A DNA stretch of 64,000 nucleotides, from assembly GCA_010015745.1 (NCBI GenBank), contig ML978242.1:81100-145099 (forward strand), in the 5' to 3' direction. The position numbers and the translations under genes are program-made. Within the stretch, counting starts at the first letter, position 1. Every line of letters starts with the position of its first letter. Source of the DNA: Setomelanomma holmii. Its lineage: Eukaryota > Ascomycota > Dothideomycetes > Pleosporales > Phaeosphaeriaceae. A model generated the notes under the pieces. That model had not been told where the DNA came from. It saw only the letters and a list, made by a program, of their open reading frames with translations, and ran no database searches. Shown piece by piece: positions 1-8,917 of the stretch.

Positions 1-732
1 CCGTGGGCACCAGGACTAACAGCAAGGTCATTACGGTCGCCGCAGGCCAGGTCTATGACGGTCAATGGTACAAGTACGACCGTGGCAGCGGTGCTTGCTC
101 TGGTCAGACTGAGGGAGGTACGTAATTAATCCGCTCCATATTCTCCATCTATAAGGAGTACACTGACGAAACAATCTAGGCGCTGCTGATGCTGTCTTCC
201 TACTGAAGGCAGGCGCAACTCTTCGCAATTTTATCATCGGCAAGAACCAAGCTGAAGGTGTTCACTGCGAAGGCCACTGCACTCTTGAGGTATGACTCTA
301 GCCTGTACATAACATATACATACTAACTCTTGTAGTCCGTCTGGTGGGAAGACGTCTGTGAAGACGCCCTCTCAATCAAGCAAGACAAAGCCGGCGCCCA
401 ATCCTGGATCATCGGCGGCGGCGCCTACCACGCATCCGACAAAGTGATCCAACACAACGGGTGCGGTTACCGTCAATATCATCAACTTCTATGTCGAGGA
501 CTACGGTAAGCTGTACCGGTCTTGCGGAAATTGCTCGTCTCAGTGCAAGCGCAACGTATACATCGAGGGTGTTACGGCAAAGAATGGTGGCGAGCTCGCT
601 GGTATCAATAGCAATTATGGCGATACGGCTACGCTTAAGAATGTTTGCTCTGATGCGAAGGTCAAGTGTCAGATGTACAATGGTTGTGCGGGCGGATGCG
701 AGCCTAGGAAGTCTGGTGTCTGCTCTGGTTGA
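1..732 (+). pseudogene. Pectate lyase, PL3 family (5' end missing; apparent frameshift)
   Basis: This is the C-terminal part of a secreted PL3 pectate lyase, which cleaves de-esterified pectin in plant cell walls by beta-elimination. Three exons are visible: up to 117, 180-289 and 336-732. The introns at 118-179 and 290-335 both have GT-AG ends. The family signatures are clear: GVHCEGHCTLE, then VWWEDVCEDALSIK, NFYVEDYGKLYRSCGNC, and a cysteine-rich end with CAGGCEPRKSG. The gene enters from the left edge, so its signal peptide is outside the window. Around 459-461 the frame that reads DKVIQHNG must shift by one base to continue as VNIINFYVEDYG. The run AACGGGTGCGG looks like a one-base insertion, because no intron fits there. 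It is either a real disabling mutation or an assembly error. The family call is firm; the broken state is less certain. Confidence 0.85.
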
Positions 733-1331
733 TCTGCTCACGAGACGAATTGGTGAGCCATCAAATAATGAGTAATGATTGATAGGTGTGCCTCGTTTTG
801 CTACACCGTCAGCATTGGTCTTGTAAATACTTTGTACCCTTCGCGGTAGATATATACTCTTCTAAAATGGCAGGACCTTCTGAGGTTATTCAGACTCCTA
901 CAAGGTGACAAGCCGATCCTAACAGTCTGCGAAAATCGAGCCCAGCGGACATGTATTGTCGCGGCATCTGGTGATGCTCGACTTGCTTCTGGAGCAAAGA
1001 AGTTGACACCTTGGCCCGAGTCAGGGGTAGCGAAAGCATTGCAACGGCCATTCTCATGCAACACATTTGGCCATGCGTAAGGTATTTCTAAGAGTAAATG
1101 CTTTGAGTTCCAGGTCGGTTTTCCTGCCTTTGTGCAAAATCTCGGTAGGGTTCAGACCGGTGCCGGCTTCAGAAGATGCCCCGCTCAGTGGCACATTTCA
1201 ATGCAACATGACTCCACAGCGAGAAAGAACCTCGCCAGTATTTCCCTACGACTTGATCGCTCCTGCCTCTAGAAAATTGTTAATTATTTAAAATATATAT
1301 TGGCTAATTTCTCAAAAGATAAGTATTCAAT
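733..1331. other. Intergenic, no gene seen
   Basis: Spacer between the pectate lyase end and the tRNA gene. Only short overlapping frames occur and none resembles a known protein. An AT-rich stretch lies just upstream of the tRNA (about 1270-1330). Confidence 0.5.
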
Positions 1332-1417
1332 GGGCGTGTGGCTCAGTGGTAGAGCGTCCGCTTTGCATAGTTTGTGTATCTTGCGGAAGGTCCAGGTTTC
1401 GATCACCTGCCCGTCCA
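1332..1417 (+). tRNA. tRNA-Ala(TGC) with a 14-nt intron
   Basis: A complete cloverleaf can be folded. It has acceptor GGGCGTG/CCCGTCC, D-arm GCTC-AGTGGTA-GAGC, anticodon stem TCCGC/GCGGA with loop TTTGCAT, and T-arm CAGGT-TTCGATC-ACCTG, with A at position 73. The anticodon TGC (1364-1366) reads Ala codons. An intron of 14 nt (1368-1381) sits one base 3' of the anticodon, the canonical nuclear tRNA intron site. The acceptor stem has one mismatch (T6-C67) and one G-T pair, so it is slightly imperfect. Box A and box B are present, and T-runs downstream (about 1420-1424 and 1448-1459) can stop RNA polymerase III. Confidence 0.85.
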
Positions 1418-2144
1418 CTCTTTTGCAATTTTTCTTGATTGCACGTTTTTTTTTTTTTGCGTGTGCTGGCAACATGGTTGGTGGATCCATCATTGTGCAT
1501 GCTTTGGCGCGAGCGACCACTGGAGTTTGGTGTGGGTCCGCACCCACGCGCCATCCCATCTCTAACGGAACAACACATTGCGTTTTCTGGGCTGCACCTT
1601 ATGTATTGCGCGTAGGTAAAAAGGGATACTTGAAGACGAATTGCCTGTTGAATGTGAACGTAAGAAGGGCTCGACTGACATGATGGATGCGCGTGAAAAC
1701 ATTTGGCAGCACCGGCCTGGTTCTTTAGAGATGAGGAATAATATTGCATAGTACACTGCGCTGCGATCATCAGCACATGATTATCGAAAACCATGTCCGC
1801 AGAATCAAAATCGTAGACTGGTTACTAGATGCTGCTCATGAGAATGTCAAATGCTGAATACCGACAGGGAGCACAGCCACAACTTGGCGCATGCTCGGAC
1901 GTACCACGTCGTCAGCTCCGTGAACACCAGCTGCGCGTTGTCTCACACCAAAGGACACATTGATTGCAACACCCATATTCGCGCCTTTCTCGATCACTGA
2001 AGTTGTCTCTCGTACACGATCGCCGACGTGACAATAATTCTTGGGCCGGACGCGCGTACATTCTTGAATAGCTCAGCGTTGAGCACGGAAGCTGTCAATA
2101 GCTTCACAAACTCTCGCTATCGCAACCACACCACGACCAGCGCA
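1418..2144. other. Intergenic, no gene seen
   Basis: Between the tRNA and the kinase gene. It holds a T-run at about 1448-1459, a plausible Pol III terminator, and otherwise only short frames with no recognisable coding content. Confidence 0.45.
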
Positions 2145-3492
2145 ATGGGTTCACTAGGCACATACTTTCTGGACGTCGTCTACTCGTTCACCAATTGCAT
2201 GGTCTGCTTCCCAAGCTCACCACAGCTCAAGATCAATAGCCGGAGTTTCAAGATTCTGAGATTACTAGGCGAAGTATGTGCCTTGCTGTGCATCCGACCT
2301 CCAATGGCTAATCGCAGTCGCAGGGTGGCTTCTCGTACGTGTACCTAGTACAAGACAACTCAAATCAGCAGCTCCTTGCCCTCAAGAAGATTCGATGTCC
2401 CTTCGGCCAAGAAAGCGTGAGCCTGGCGCTCAAGGAAGTCGAGGCCTACACTCTCTTCTCGCCGCACCCAAACATCATCCACTCGATAGACTACTCCGTT
2501 GAGACGGACAAGTCAGACCCGTCCGCGAAGACCGTATACATCCTCCTCCCATATTACCGACGCGGCAATCTACAAGACATGATCAATGCGAATCTGGTCA
2601 ACCACACAAAGTTTCCTGAGCGGAGACTCATGGTGCTATTTCTGGGTGTGTGTAAAGCTCTGAAGGCTATGCACCAGTACAAAATCAAAGGAGGTCCTGG
2701 CGGCGCGCGAAGTGAAGGCAAGGCAAAGAAGGTCCGGAGAGAAGCTGCGCGCGCAGATGCCGAGGCAGCCCAGAGCATGGAGATGCGACCAAGTAGAAAA
2801 CACCGCGAACACGACGATGATGACGAGCAAGAAGCAGAAGGTCTACTGGAAGAGTCGGAAGTCACAATGGCGCAAGAAGGTATTGCGCCTGGTGGAGCAA
2901 GGGCATATGCGCATCGCGACATCAAGCCTGGTACGACCTATCGCTCGTTCAATGGAGAGAGAGAGTAAGGCATGCTAATTTCGCTGCAGGAAACATCATG
3001 ATCGACGACGACGGCAAAACACCCATCCTCATGGATCTCGGCTCCCTCGCGCCCTCGCCCACACCCATAACATCACGCTCGCTCGCCCTACAAGTCCAAG
3101 ACCTCGCCGCCGAACACTCCACAATGCCGTACCGCGCACCCGAACTCTTTGACGTCAAGACCGGCTCTGTAATCGACACCAAGGTCGATATCTGGTCGCT
3201 TGGTTGCACACTATATGCTTGTTTGGTCGGCAAGAGTCCGTTTGAGTTCCGGTCAGACGAGACGGGTGGAAGTCTGAGCATTTGTGTGCTTGGCGGTGAT
3301 TGGAGATTTCCGGATGAGGGGCCGCAGAGGGGGAAAGCGAAGCAGACGGAAGACGCGATAAGCGATCCGGTAAAGGAGGTTGTAAGAAAGTGTTTGATGC
3401 TAGAGCCGAGTGAGCGGCCGGATGTGGATGAATTGATTCATATTGTGGAGGATCTACTGAAGACGATGCCAGAGGACGGCTCAGAAGATTGA
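2145..3492 (+). CDS. Serine/threonine kinase, STK16/Env7 (NAK) type
   Basis: Protein kinase related to mammalian STK16 and yeast Env7, membrane-anchored kinases acting at the Golgi or vacuole. Exons are 2145-2273, 2324-2930 and 2990-3492; the GT-AG introns are at 2274-2323 and 2931-2989. The protein starts MGSLGTYF and has two nearby cysteines (NCMVC), which fits N-myristoylation plus palmitoylation as in this family. The glycine loop is GEGGFSYVYLV, the ATP lysine is in LLALKKI, the catalytic loop is HRDIKPGNIM, and the metal motif is DLG instead of DFG, as is usual for STK16-like kinases. The APE-equivalent is PYRAPELF. A charged, low-complexity insert of about 75 residues (GGARSEGKAKK...EHDDDDEQE) lies just before the HRD motif. 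No upstream ATG adds a plausible domain. Family assignment is strong; the cellular role is inferred from homologues. Confidence 0.85.
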
Positions 3493-3905
3493 AAGCTACC
3501 GGCTGGGAGGATTGCATAGCGAATTGCGTCGGAACTGAAGCACTAGGCTCTTTTGCCAGAGTTTCCTTATCACTTTCACGCGCTTTCTCCTCCATATCTC
3601 CCTGTTCTCGAGAGCAGGTTTGATCTCGCGCAAGCCAGATCAGCGTCTCTGGGTCTTCCTGAACAAAGGTGAATATCCTCACATGCTCGTACACTACAGG
3701 ACCCGCTAGTCAATGGCCGATGTAATTTTGTTCGAAGGCCCAGGGTGCATCGTTGAAGCTTCTTAGTGTGATCCGGTCGCTACGCTTGCCGAGAGCCTTG
3801 GGACATTGGTTTTGTACGCAAAGTGACACTTTATTCGATGACTTGGAAATGTGGTGTGTTTGATTCAGGCTTTCCTTTCGCGTCAAAGAACCGGATTGAT
3901 CGGCC
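3493..3905. other. Intergenic between convergent genes
   Basis: Shared 3' region of the kinase (plus strand) and the next gene (minus strand). No coding or repeat structure is recognised. Confidence 0.5.
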
Positions 3906-4787
3906 TCAACCGAACTCTACGTCATCCTCAGACATCGATTCCATGGTTTCCTCTTCGGACGTTTCATCCACTAGATAAACACTGGCCTGATAGCCGATGG
4001 CTGTCAAACGCCAGAGGTCCAGTTCGCCATACCTCGCTTTGGTTAAACGTTCGGTTTTCAGATCGCAGAAAGTATCGGCGTGAAGCTGGTATTCGTGCTT
4101 TAGAATGGATTCAGGAGAATAGGGACTATCAGTATTTCTCCTGTCTTCGGAAGGCTCATCCAGACTGAACATTGCATGGGTACCGCAGGGATGGCCTGAC
4201 GTTTGCGGATGGTGCTCTGAATAGAAGTCGAAAGCCAGTCGCCACGGGACGAGGTCTGAAGCTTCAACCCCCTCGACAGTGAAGGTTATCCTCATGAGCC
4301 CGTATCTTGAGACCTCCTTGAACATAGTTTCTACATATGTGATGCGGGTCGTCTTGTCCGAAGGTGTTACCAGGACTTCGACGTCTCTTGCTCTTGCTTG
4401 TGTGTTGGCAATCGCCCTGCGAAATTCACCAGGCGTTATCGTGAAGTTCAAAGTAAACGTTTGCTGATCCCCATCTATCCATGGCTGGCCCACATAATCG
4501 CTCGTGATGAAGTTGGCGCTACGGACGGTGTCACGTTCCTCGTGCCGGTTGAGGAAGGAAAATTGGGACGAAAGCGCAAGATCAAGATGCCATTTTCTCG
4601 ATTTAACATGCCTGGACCTTTTACACATGGCGTATATCGCACGATTGAGACTGTCGTCTAGTGAGTCGATTGGATGCCTTTTGTATCCGTCAGCGGAAAG
4701 TGAGACATTGTTGGCGTGGTGTTTCGATTGGACGTACGGGCAGAAATGGAAGTTTTGTGCTAGATGCAGCGACACCTCCTTGTCCAT
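3906..4787 (-). CDS. Hypothetical protein, about 293 aa
   Basis: An open frame from the ATG at 4787 (MDKEVSLHLAQNFHF) to a stop at 3906. The frame stays open upstream to about 4898 without another ATG. A possible intron (GTAAGG...CTCAAAG, with CTGAC as branch point) suggests that an additional 5' exon may exist. The protein is mostly soluble and mixed in composition, with a C-terminal acidic tail (DETSEEETMESMSEDDVEFG). No domain is recognised. It ends convergently with the kinase gene and lies in the same orientation as the HET gene upstream of it. That it is coding is supported only by length and composition. Confidence 0.5.
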   Translation of the reverse strand: MDKEVSLHLAQNFHFCPYVQSKHHANNVSLSADGYKRHPIDSLDDSLNRAIYAMCKRSRHVKSRKWHLDLALSSQFSFLNRHEERDTVRSANFITSDYVGQPWIDGDQQTFTLNFTITPGEFRRAIANTQARARDVEVLVTPSDKTTRITYVETMFKEVSRYGLMRITFTVEGVEASDLVPWRLAFDFYSEHHPQTSGHPCGTHAMFSLDEPSEDRRNTDSPYSPESILKHEYQLHADTFCDLKTERLTKARYGELDLWRLTAIGYQASVYLVDETSEEETMESMSEDDVEFG

Positions 4788-5015
4788 CACGGGACTACCT
4801 CCTCTTGTTTTGGCCTTTGAGTGTAATGTCAGTCTTATCTTGAACTGAGCAAAGCTGAGGACGTGCCTTACATAGCCAGATATGTATTCACTTGGCAAAG
4901 ACGATTTACAATTTTTGCATTGTCGTGAGGGTACGTAGTGCTCAACCGAATATGCAGAGATTGAGTTGATTTGTTCGGTCGACCCCCTGAGCTTAGACTA
5001 GAGGAACTATTAGCT

Positions 5016-6494
5016 TCATAATGATCTTCGGAAGAAGGAATGAATTACTTCGCTCGTATCCACACTGAAGAGCCAAAGGTCTTCAATCAATCCTGCTAGA
5101 GCGACATTTAGATTCTGGAATTCCGCCTGGATGGAGAAAAGCAAGTACCGTCGCTTCTCTCGTCGCATGGCTTTGAGAGTCGATTCTGGATTCAAGAGAC
5201 TAGGTAAGTGTTCGTGGGCACGGAGCGTCGCATAACTCAGCCACAGGTCGTGCATATTATCCAGATGTAGGCCCTTGACTTTCGCGGGGCGGCATTCTCC
5301 AACTTTTAGACCCATTTGGTCGCCAAGGGCACTGAGAGTCCCGATCAGCCACATCTGAGAAGTGTGCATCGTCATCTTCATCAGCATCGCTACTGCGTCG
5401 GCCAAAATATCCTCCGCTGATTTCAAAAAGTCTAGATCTGCATAGTCGAGCGCATACCGATGTGGTCCCATCGTTCCATGCTCAGCTTTAGTGATCATGA
5501 TGAAAGTAGCATGACCGAAGACAGCACGCACAGGGAGCGCATAGTCAATATCCACCCTATCCGCTTCGCCGACCAGCCCTTGTAAGCCGTACACTTTGTC
5601 CCGAGGCTCTGTGCATTCATTCGTGCTGAACGTCCATAGGAGACTGGCGTAATCGTACGTTTTGGCCGAAAGAGCGTGCTCAGCAAGCCACTTGACCTGA
5701 GGCGTAACATACATGGCCGCGCTTTTGGAGTCCTGCATCGGCGATAGACAAAATCGTGCTAACTCCTCCCAGGAAAGCAAAGTCTCCCCGCAGATGATGC
5801 GAATGTACCTAGCCAACATGATCTCTTGAACGACCCACAATCTCTGCCAGTAAGGGTTGTCGAAGAACTGCTGGAGGGAGTTGCTCGAGATTGGTCTGCC
5901 TTGTTCTTGGTCAGATGGGCAAGAGTCAAGCGCCTCAACCTTCTTTGGGCGCCCATCAGCACCTTGCTTTGTACGATTATTCCACGTCGCTATCGCCGAC
6001 CGACCATTGTGACAACGTCGCAGATGCAGCTTCATTGATGTCACGACTGCTTCAGTGCAGTCATTCGAGGCTCCCAGCCATATATAGACATATGTCGCCC
6101 ACGTGTATATTTCCGACATCATTTTGACTTGGTGATTTCTTTCATGAACAACTGCTTGCGCAATGCATATCTGATCAATCCAGAGCCATTGCACTTCGTC
6201 AACGTACTGGTCACAACCTCGGAATGTGTGGAGACGTTTCCTAAAGGCCAAGAGGAAATCAAACAGATTTTGTCGCACGTGGAATGGTTGATTGTTCACT
6301 TGGATTTTGCAAGTTGGTGTCGGTGGACCCCAGACATATGAGAGAGCGCGATAGTCAGGAGTCCGAAACCTGTCCAATGTGATAAGTTTGACGGTGCACA
6401 CAATAGGACCGTCGGACGCAGGCTGAATAGACACCAGGCGAATCTGTTGCTGGGAGTGGTCGAGTGGTTCGTGAAAAAAGGTGGCCCCGCGCAT
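5016..6494 (-). CDS. HET (heterokaryon incompatibility) domain protein
   Basis: A 492-residue protein with a clear HET domain in its N-terminal half. It shows DYRALSYVWGPP at about residues 47-58, then VQWLWIDQICIAQ and MMSEIYTWATYVYIWLG. These three blocks define the family, whose members trigger or modulate cell death after fusion of unlike hyphae or other non-self signals. The ATG at 6494 gives MRGATFFHEPLDHSQQQIRL, a typical lead-in to the domain, and the frame needs no intron. The C-terminal half (AVFGHATFIMITK and beyond) is helical and variable, as in other HET proteins. No NACHT or WD repeat region follows, so this is a stand-alone short form. The target and partner are unknown. Confidence 0.85.
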   Translation of the reverse strand: MRGATFFHEPLDHSQQQIRLVSIQPASDGPIVCTVKLITLDRFRTPDYRALSYVWGPPTPTCKIQVNNQPFHVRQNLFDFLLAFRKRLHTFRGCDQYVDEVQWLWIDQICIAQAVVHERNHQVKMMSEIYTWATYVYIWLGASNDCTEAVVTSMKLHLRRCHNGRSAIATWNNRTKQGADGRPKKVEALDSCPSDQEQGRPISSNSLQQFFDNPYWQRLWVVQEIMLARYIRIICGETLLSWEELARFCLSPMQDSKSAAMYVTPQVKWLAEHALSAKTYDYASLLWTFSTNECTEPRDKVYGLQGLVGEADRVDIDYALPVRAVFGHATFIMITKAEHGTMGPHRYALDYADLDFLKSAEDILADAVAMLMKMTMHTSQMWLIGTLSALGDQMGLKVGECRPAKVKGLHLDNMHDLWLSYATLRAHEHLPSLLNPESTLKAMRREKRRYLLFSIQAEFQNLNVALAGLIEDLWLFSVDTSEVIHSFFRRSL

Positions 6495-7003
6495 CTTGGT
6501 TTCGCACCACTAAATCCGGGCGAGTATGTTGTGATGAAAAATGAGGTTTTCGCAAGGAGAGACAATATGTGTTGGTCGACCTACGCCAGGCAGCCGCGCA
6601 GAACGCATACATGTACAGCGTTATGTAAGCAAGGCTGAGTTTTGGGAGGCAAATGTGGCGAAAGCGGTGAGGATGTTAATGTAACTGCAGGCGCATTTCT
6701 TCCGTGTTGAGAGCGGTATGTTGAAGAGAATGTATTCGATTGGTGCATTGGCTGCAGGCCGAGTGGACAAAAACTCAGATATTTTGTTGCAAGTAGTCAA
6801 GTAATTCGTGGTATAAGTTGGCGCAAGGTACAGCCATCGTTCCGAGTGGTCTGTTTGATCTGATTTCCGAGGCTGTGGTCGGTGGTGACGGGAAGAGTTT
6901 CGCAGCACGCATAATGCAAGCCTGCAACAGAGATTGTAGAGCCTTCTGTAGGCAAGGCTTGAATTTGGAGGACGGGTGTGGCGAAGCTGACCGGTGTAAA
7001 TAA

Positions 7004-7023
7004 ACCTAGGTATGTACCTAGGT
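7004..7023. repeat. Perfect inverted repeat ACCTAGGTA-TG-TACCTAGGT
   Basis: Two perfect 9-bp arms separated by TG. It lies in the 5' region shared by two divergent genes. The unit may be simple-sequence expansion of TACCTAGG, so a regulatory role is only possible. Confidence 0.6.
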
Positions 7024-7093
7024 ACGTGGCTGCTGCAGCTTCCCATCTAGTTAGTGCCGTCCAGTCACAAAGGGTGGCTGTCCAGCGCAGACG

Positions 7094-7450
7094 GATGCTC
7101 GGCATCGCTGGTCATTTGAACATGGGCTCTGTTCCGGTCCGCTGAACAGATACGTGGATGCGGGAGTTCCAAAGATATAGGCTTTTCTGGAATAGTCGAG
7201 GTGGTGGTTGAAGACTCGAGAGGGCCTGCACCAGTGACCTTGATTTTCACTCGATCTGTTGGCCACGATAGTACAGCCACAGTGTGTGGCTGTGCACCAA
7301 ACCCGATGCTCGGCAGTGCTGGAGCATGAGGATTCAGGGTTCGTTGAGGTGCGCTGAATATAATCATGGTACGGTATTCCAATAAAATGGGTACCATCAA
7401 AGTAGCGGAGACGGCGGCCGTAGTTGTACCAGTGACCTTGATATTCCTTG
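7094..7450. repeat. Diverged direct repeat, two copies of about 150 bp
   Basis: Copy A (about 7094-7250) and copy B (about 7305-7450) share several blocks in the same order: GATGCTCGGCA near the start, TCCGCTGAA/GCGCTGAA, and CCAGTGACCTTGAT near the end. The spacing of matching blocks is about 200-210 bp, with small indels. This looks like an old tandem duplication. Confidence 0.55.
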
Positions 7451-7676
7451 AATATGGCTGGTCACAAGGCTGCGACAATACCTTTGCTACCAGATCACAA
7501 CCATTTCAAGCTGTAAACTAGAAGTACGCGCGACGGAAAGAACCAAAAAAAATAGTTCTACTGTTCCTGCTGTTTATATCAACTCATGCCCAATGCTGCC
7601 TCTTTCTTCTCTTCACATCTACACTTACGCCCGTCTTTCAAAGCTCACGCACCGAAACCAGTCCACCAGAAGCAAA

Positions 7677-8495
7677 ATGCGGCCCGAAACTAACCAAACA
7701 GCAGCAGAGCGAGCAAGAACCATAAAGGCGTCGTTAGACGCGATGCGGAATCGAATGCGCGAGAATCCCGACGGGTGGTCTCATGTAGACCTCCAAGCGT
7801 TCTGCGACAGGAACCTAGCATACGCAAAATGGAATATCTACTGCAAGGGCAATCCTCGGGGCCGATACCCAGAAATGGGCTTCACTCTTCTAGGGGAGGG
7901 GCCAGTCCATAACATCGTCCGCGACCTACACTTCGAATCGACGCCGTACTGGCCGCGTGCCACCTTGAGCTTCAAGGACTCCAAATTGCTGGAGATGCTG
8001 GTCAGCTCTTTCCGAGGAGACGAAGCAAGACTCATCAGTCGGGTCGAGTTTGTGACCGACCCGATAACCTGGAGCGTTATCAGGAACCTGATATTCACGG
8101 GATACACAACTTTCCCTAATCCAATCAAGGTGAAGTTCCCAGATTGGATGCGGAACAAGGAGCTGATGGCTATGGATCCTCTTTGGTTGCCAAACCTCGA
8201 GAGATTCCATATCCACTTGGTCTTCATGGAGAACTACGTGGACGCCTGTCGGGGCTTGCCTGCGGACCAACAGCTGCGTGTTGGCACGGTGTTGTACCAG
8301 ATTACGGAACGCACCCGCACGCAGGTCCAGGAGTTGAATCCGCACATCGACGTTCTTGTTGCCCACTCTGGACAGCTAATTCGACAGACTACTGGCCCGT
8401 CTGGACAAACTGCTGGCCCGTCTTTACAGAATGCTGACCTTTCTCCACAGAGTCCTGGCCATTTTCGACGAACTCCTGGTGCTTCTCCCAGATAG
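7677..8495 (+). CDS. Hypothetical protein with C-terminal heptapeptide repeats
   Basis: A 272-residue frame from ATG 7677 (MRPETNQTAAERARTIKASL). An earlier in-frame ATG at 7593 would add 28 residues of untypical composition, so the later one, with AAAATG context, is preferred. The body (DLQAFCDRNLAYAKWNIYC, VRDLHFESTPYWPRATL, LPNLERFHIHLVFMENYV) resembles lineage-specific proteins of unknown function. The end, from about 8380, consists of degenerate 21-bp repeats giving 7-residue units: GPSGQTA, GPSLQNA, DLSPQSP, GHFRRTP, GASPR. No intron is needed. Function is unknown and no domain is recognised. Confidence 0.55.
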   Translation: MRPETNQTAAERARTIKASLDAMRNRMRENPDGWSHVDLQAFCDRNLAYAKWNIYCKGNPRGRYPEMGFTLLGEGPVHNIVRDLHFESTPYWPRATLSFKDSKLLEMLVSSFRGDEARLISRVEFVTDPITWSVIRNLIFTGYTTFPNPIKVKFPDWMRNKELMAMDPLWLPNLERFHIHLVFMENYVDACRGLPADQQLRVGTVLYQITERTRTQVQELNPHIDVLVAHSGQLIRQTTGPSGQTAGPSLQNADLSPQSPGHFRRTPGASPR

Positions 8496-8917
8496 AGATG
8501 GGAGTGGCGGACGACTAGAGCAAGGCAGCTCAAAAATACCTCGGCTGGACTGCCACCAGCTGTAGAGGTCGTTCGCCGGGCGATTACGTGCGTCTGCTGT
8601 GCGATGGCAGGTTTGGTGTTGTCTCGGTGTCCAACAAACCACGCCAGGCACGGCATGCCAACCACGCACCCCGGGCTTTAACGTGTCGCCAAGGCCATGA
8701 CGTTTCCGCGCGGGCTGACCCTGACATATTTGCACCAGCCAAGCGAGCCGACGGAGCCGCGCCTTCTGAAGTTTGAAGCCCGCGTCGCAAGCGTGGTCCC
8801 ATCTATTGCCCACCTGCACGACGGCTAACCGCGCCCTGATTCCCCGCCCGCACATCTCTTGACTTCATATGGCCTCGAACGTTCCCATATAAATTACCCC
8901 AAGCCCCCTTGCACCCA
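8496..8917. other. Intergenic and promoter region of the phosphotransferase gene
   Basis: No gene recognised; a minus-strand frame here looks like a chance frame in GC-rich DNA. A TATA-like CATATAAATT lies at about 8886-8895, close upstream of the next start codon. Confidence 0.45.

Larger units (their letters stand above)
6495..7676. other. Intergenic with repeats
   Basis: Divergent 5' region between the HET gene (minus) and the next gene (plus). It contains a palindrome at 7004-7023 and two diverged direct repeats at about 7094-7250 and 7305-7450, listed separately. A minus-strand frame across the repeats has no good ATG and no recognisable domain, so it is not called as a gene. Confidence 0.45.

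Noticed and set aside
7065..7478. Minus-strand 137-codon frame across the direct repeats
   Set aside because: It has no ATG at a useful position and no domain; the similarity between its two halves comes from the DNA duplication, so it is listed as a repeat.
8424..8855. Minus-strand 143-codon frame upstream of the phosphotransferase gene
   Set aside because: It overlaps the end of another gene and the promoter region, and has no motif or intron support.
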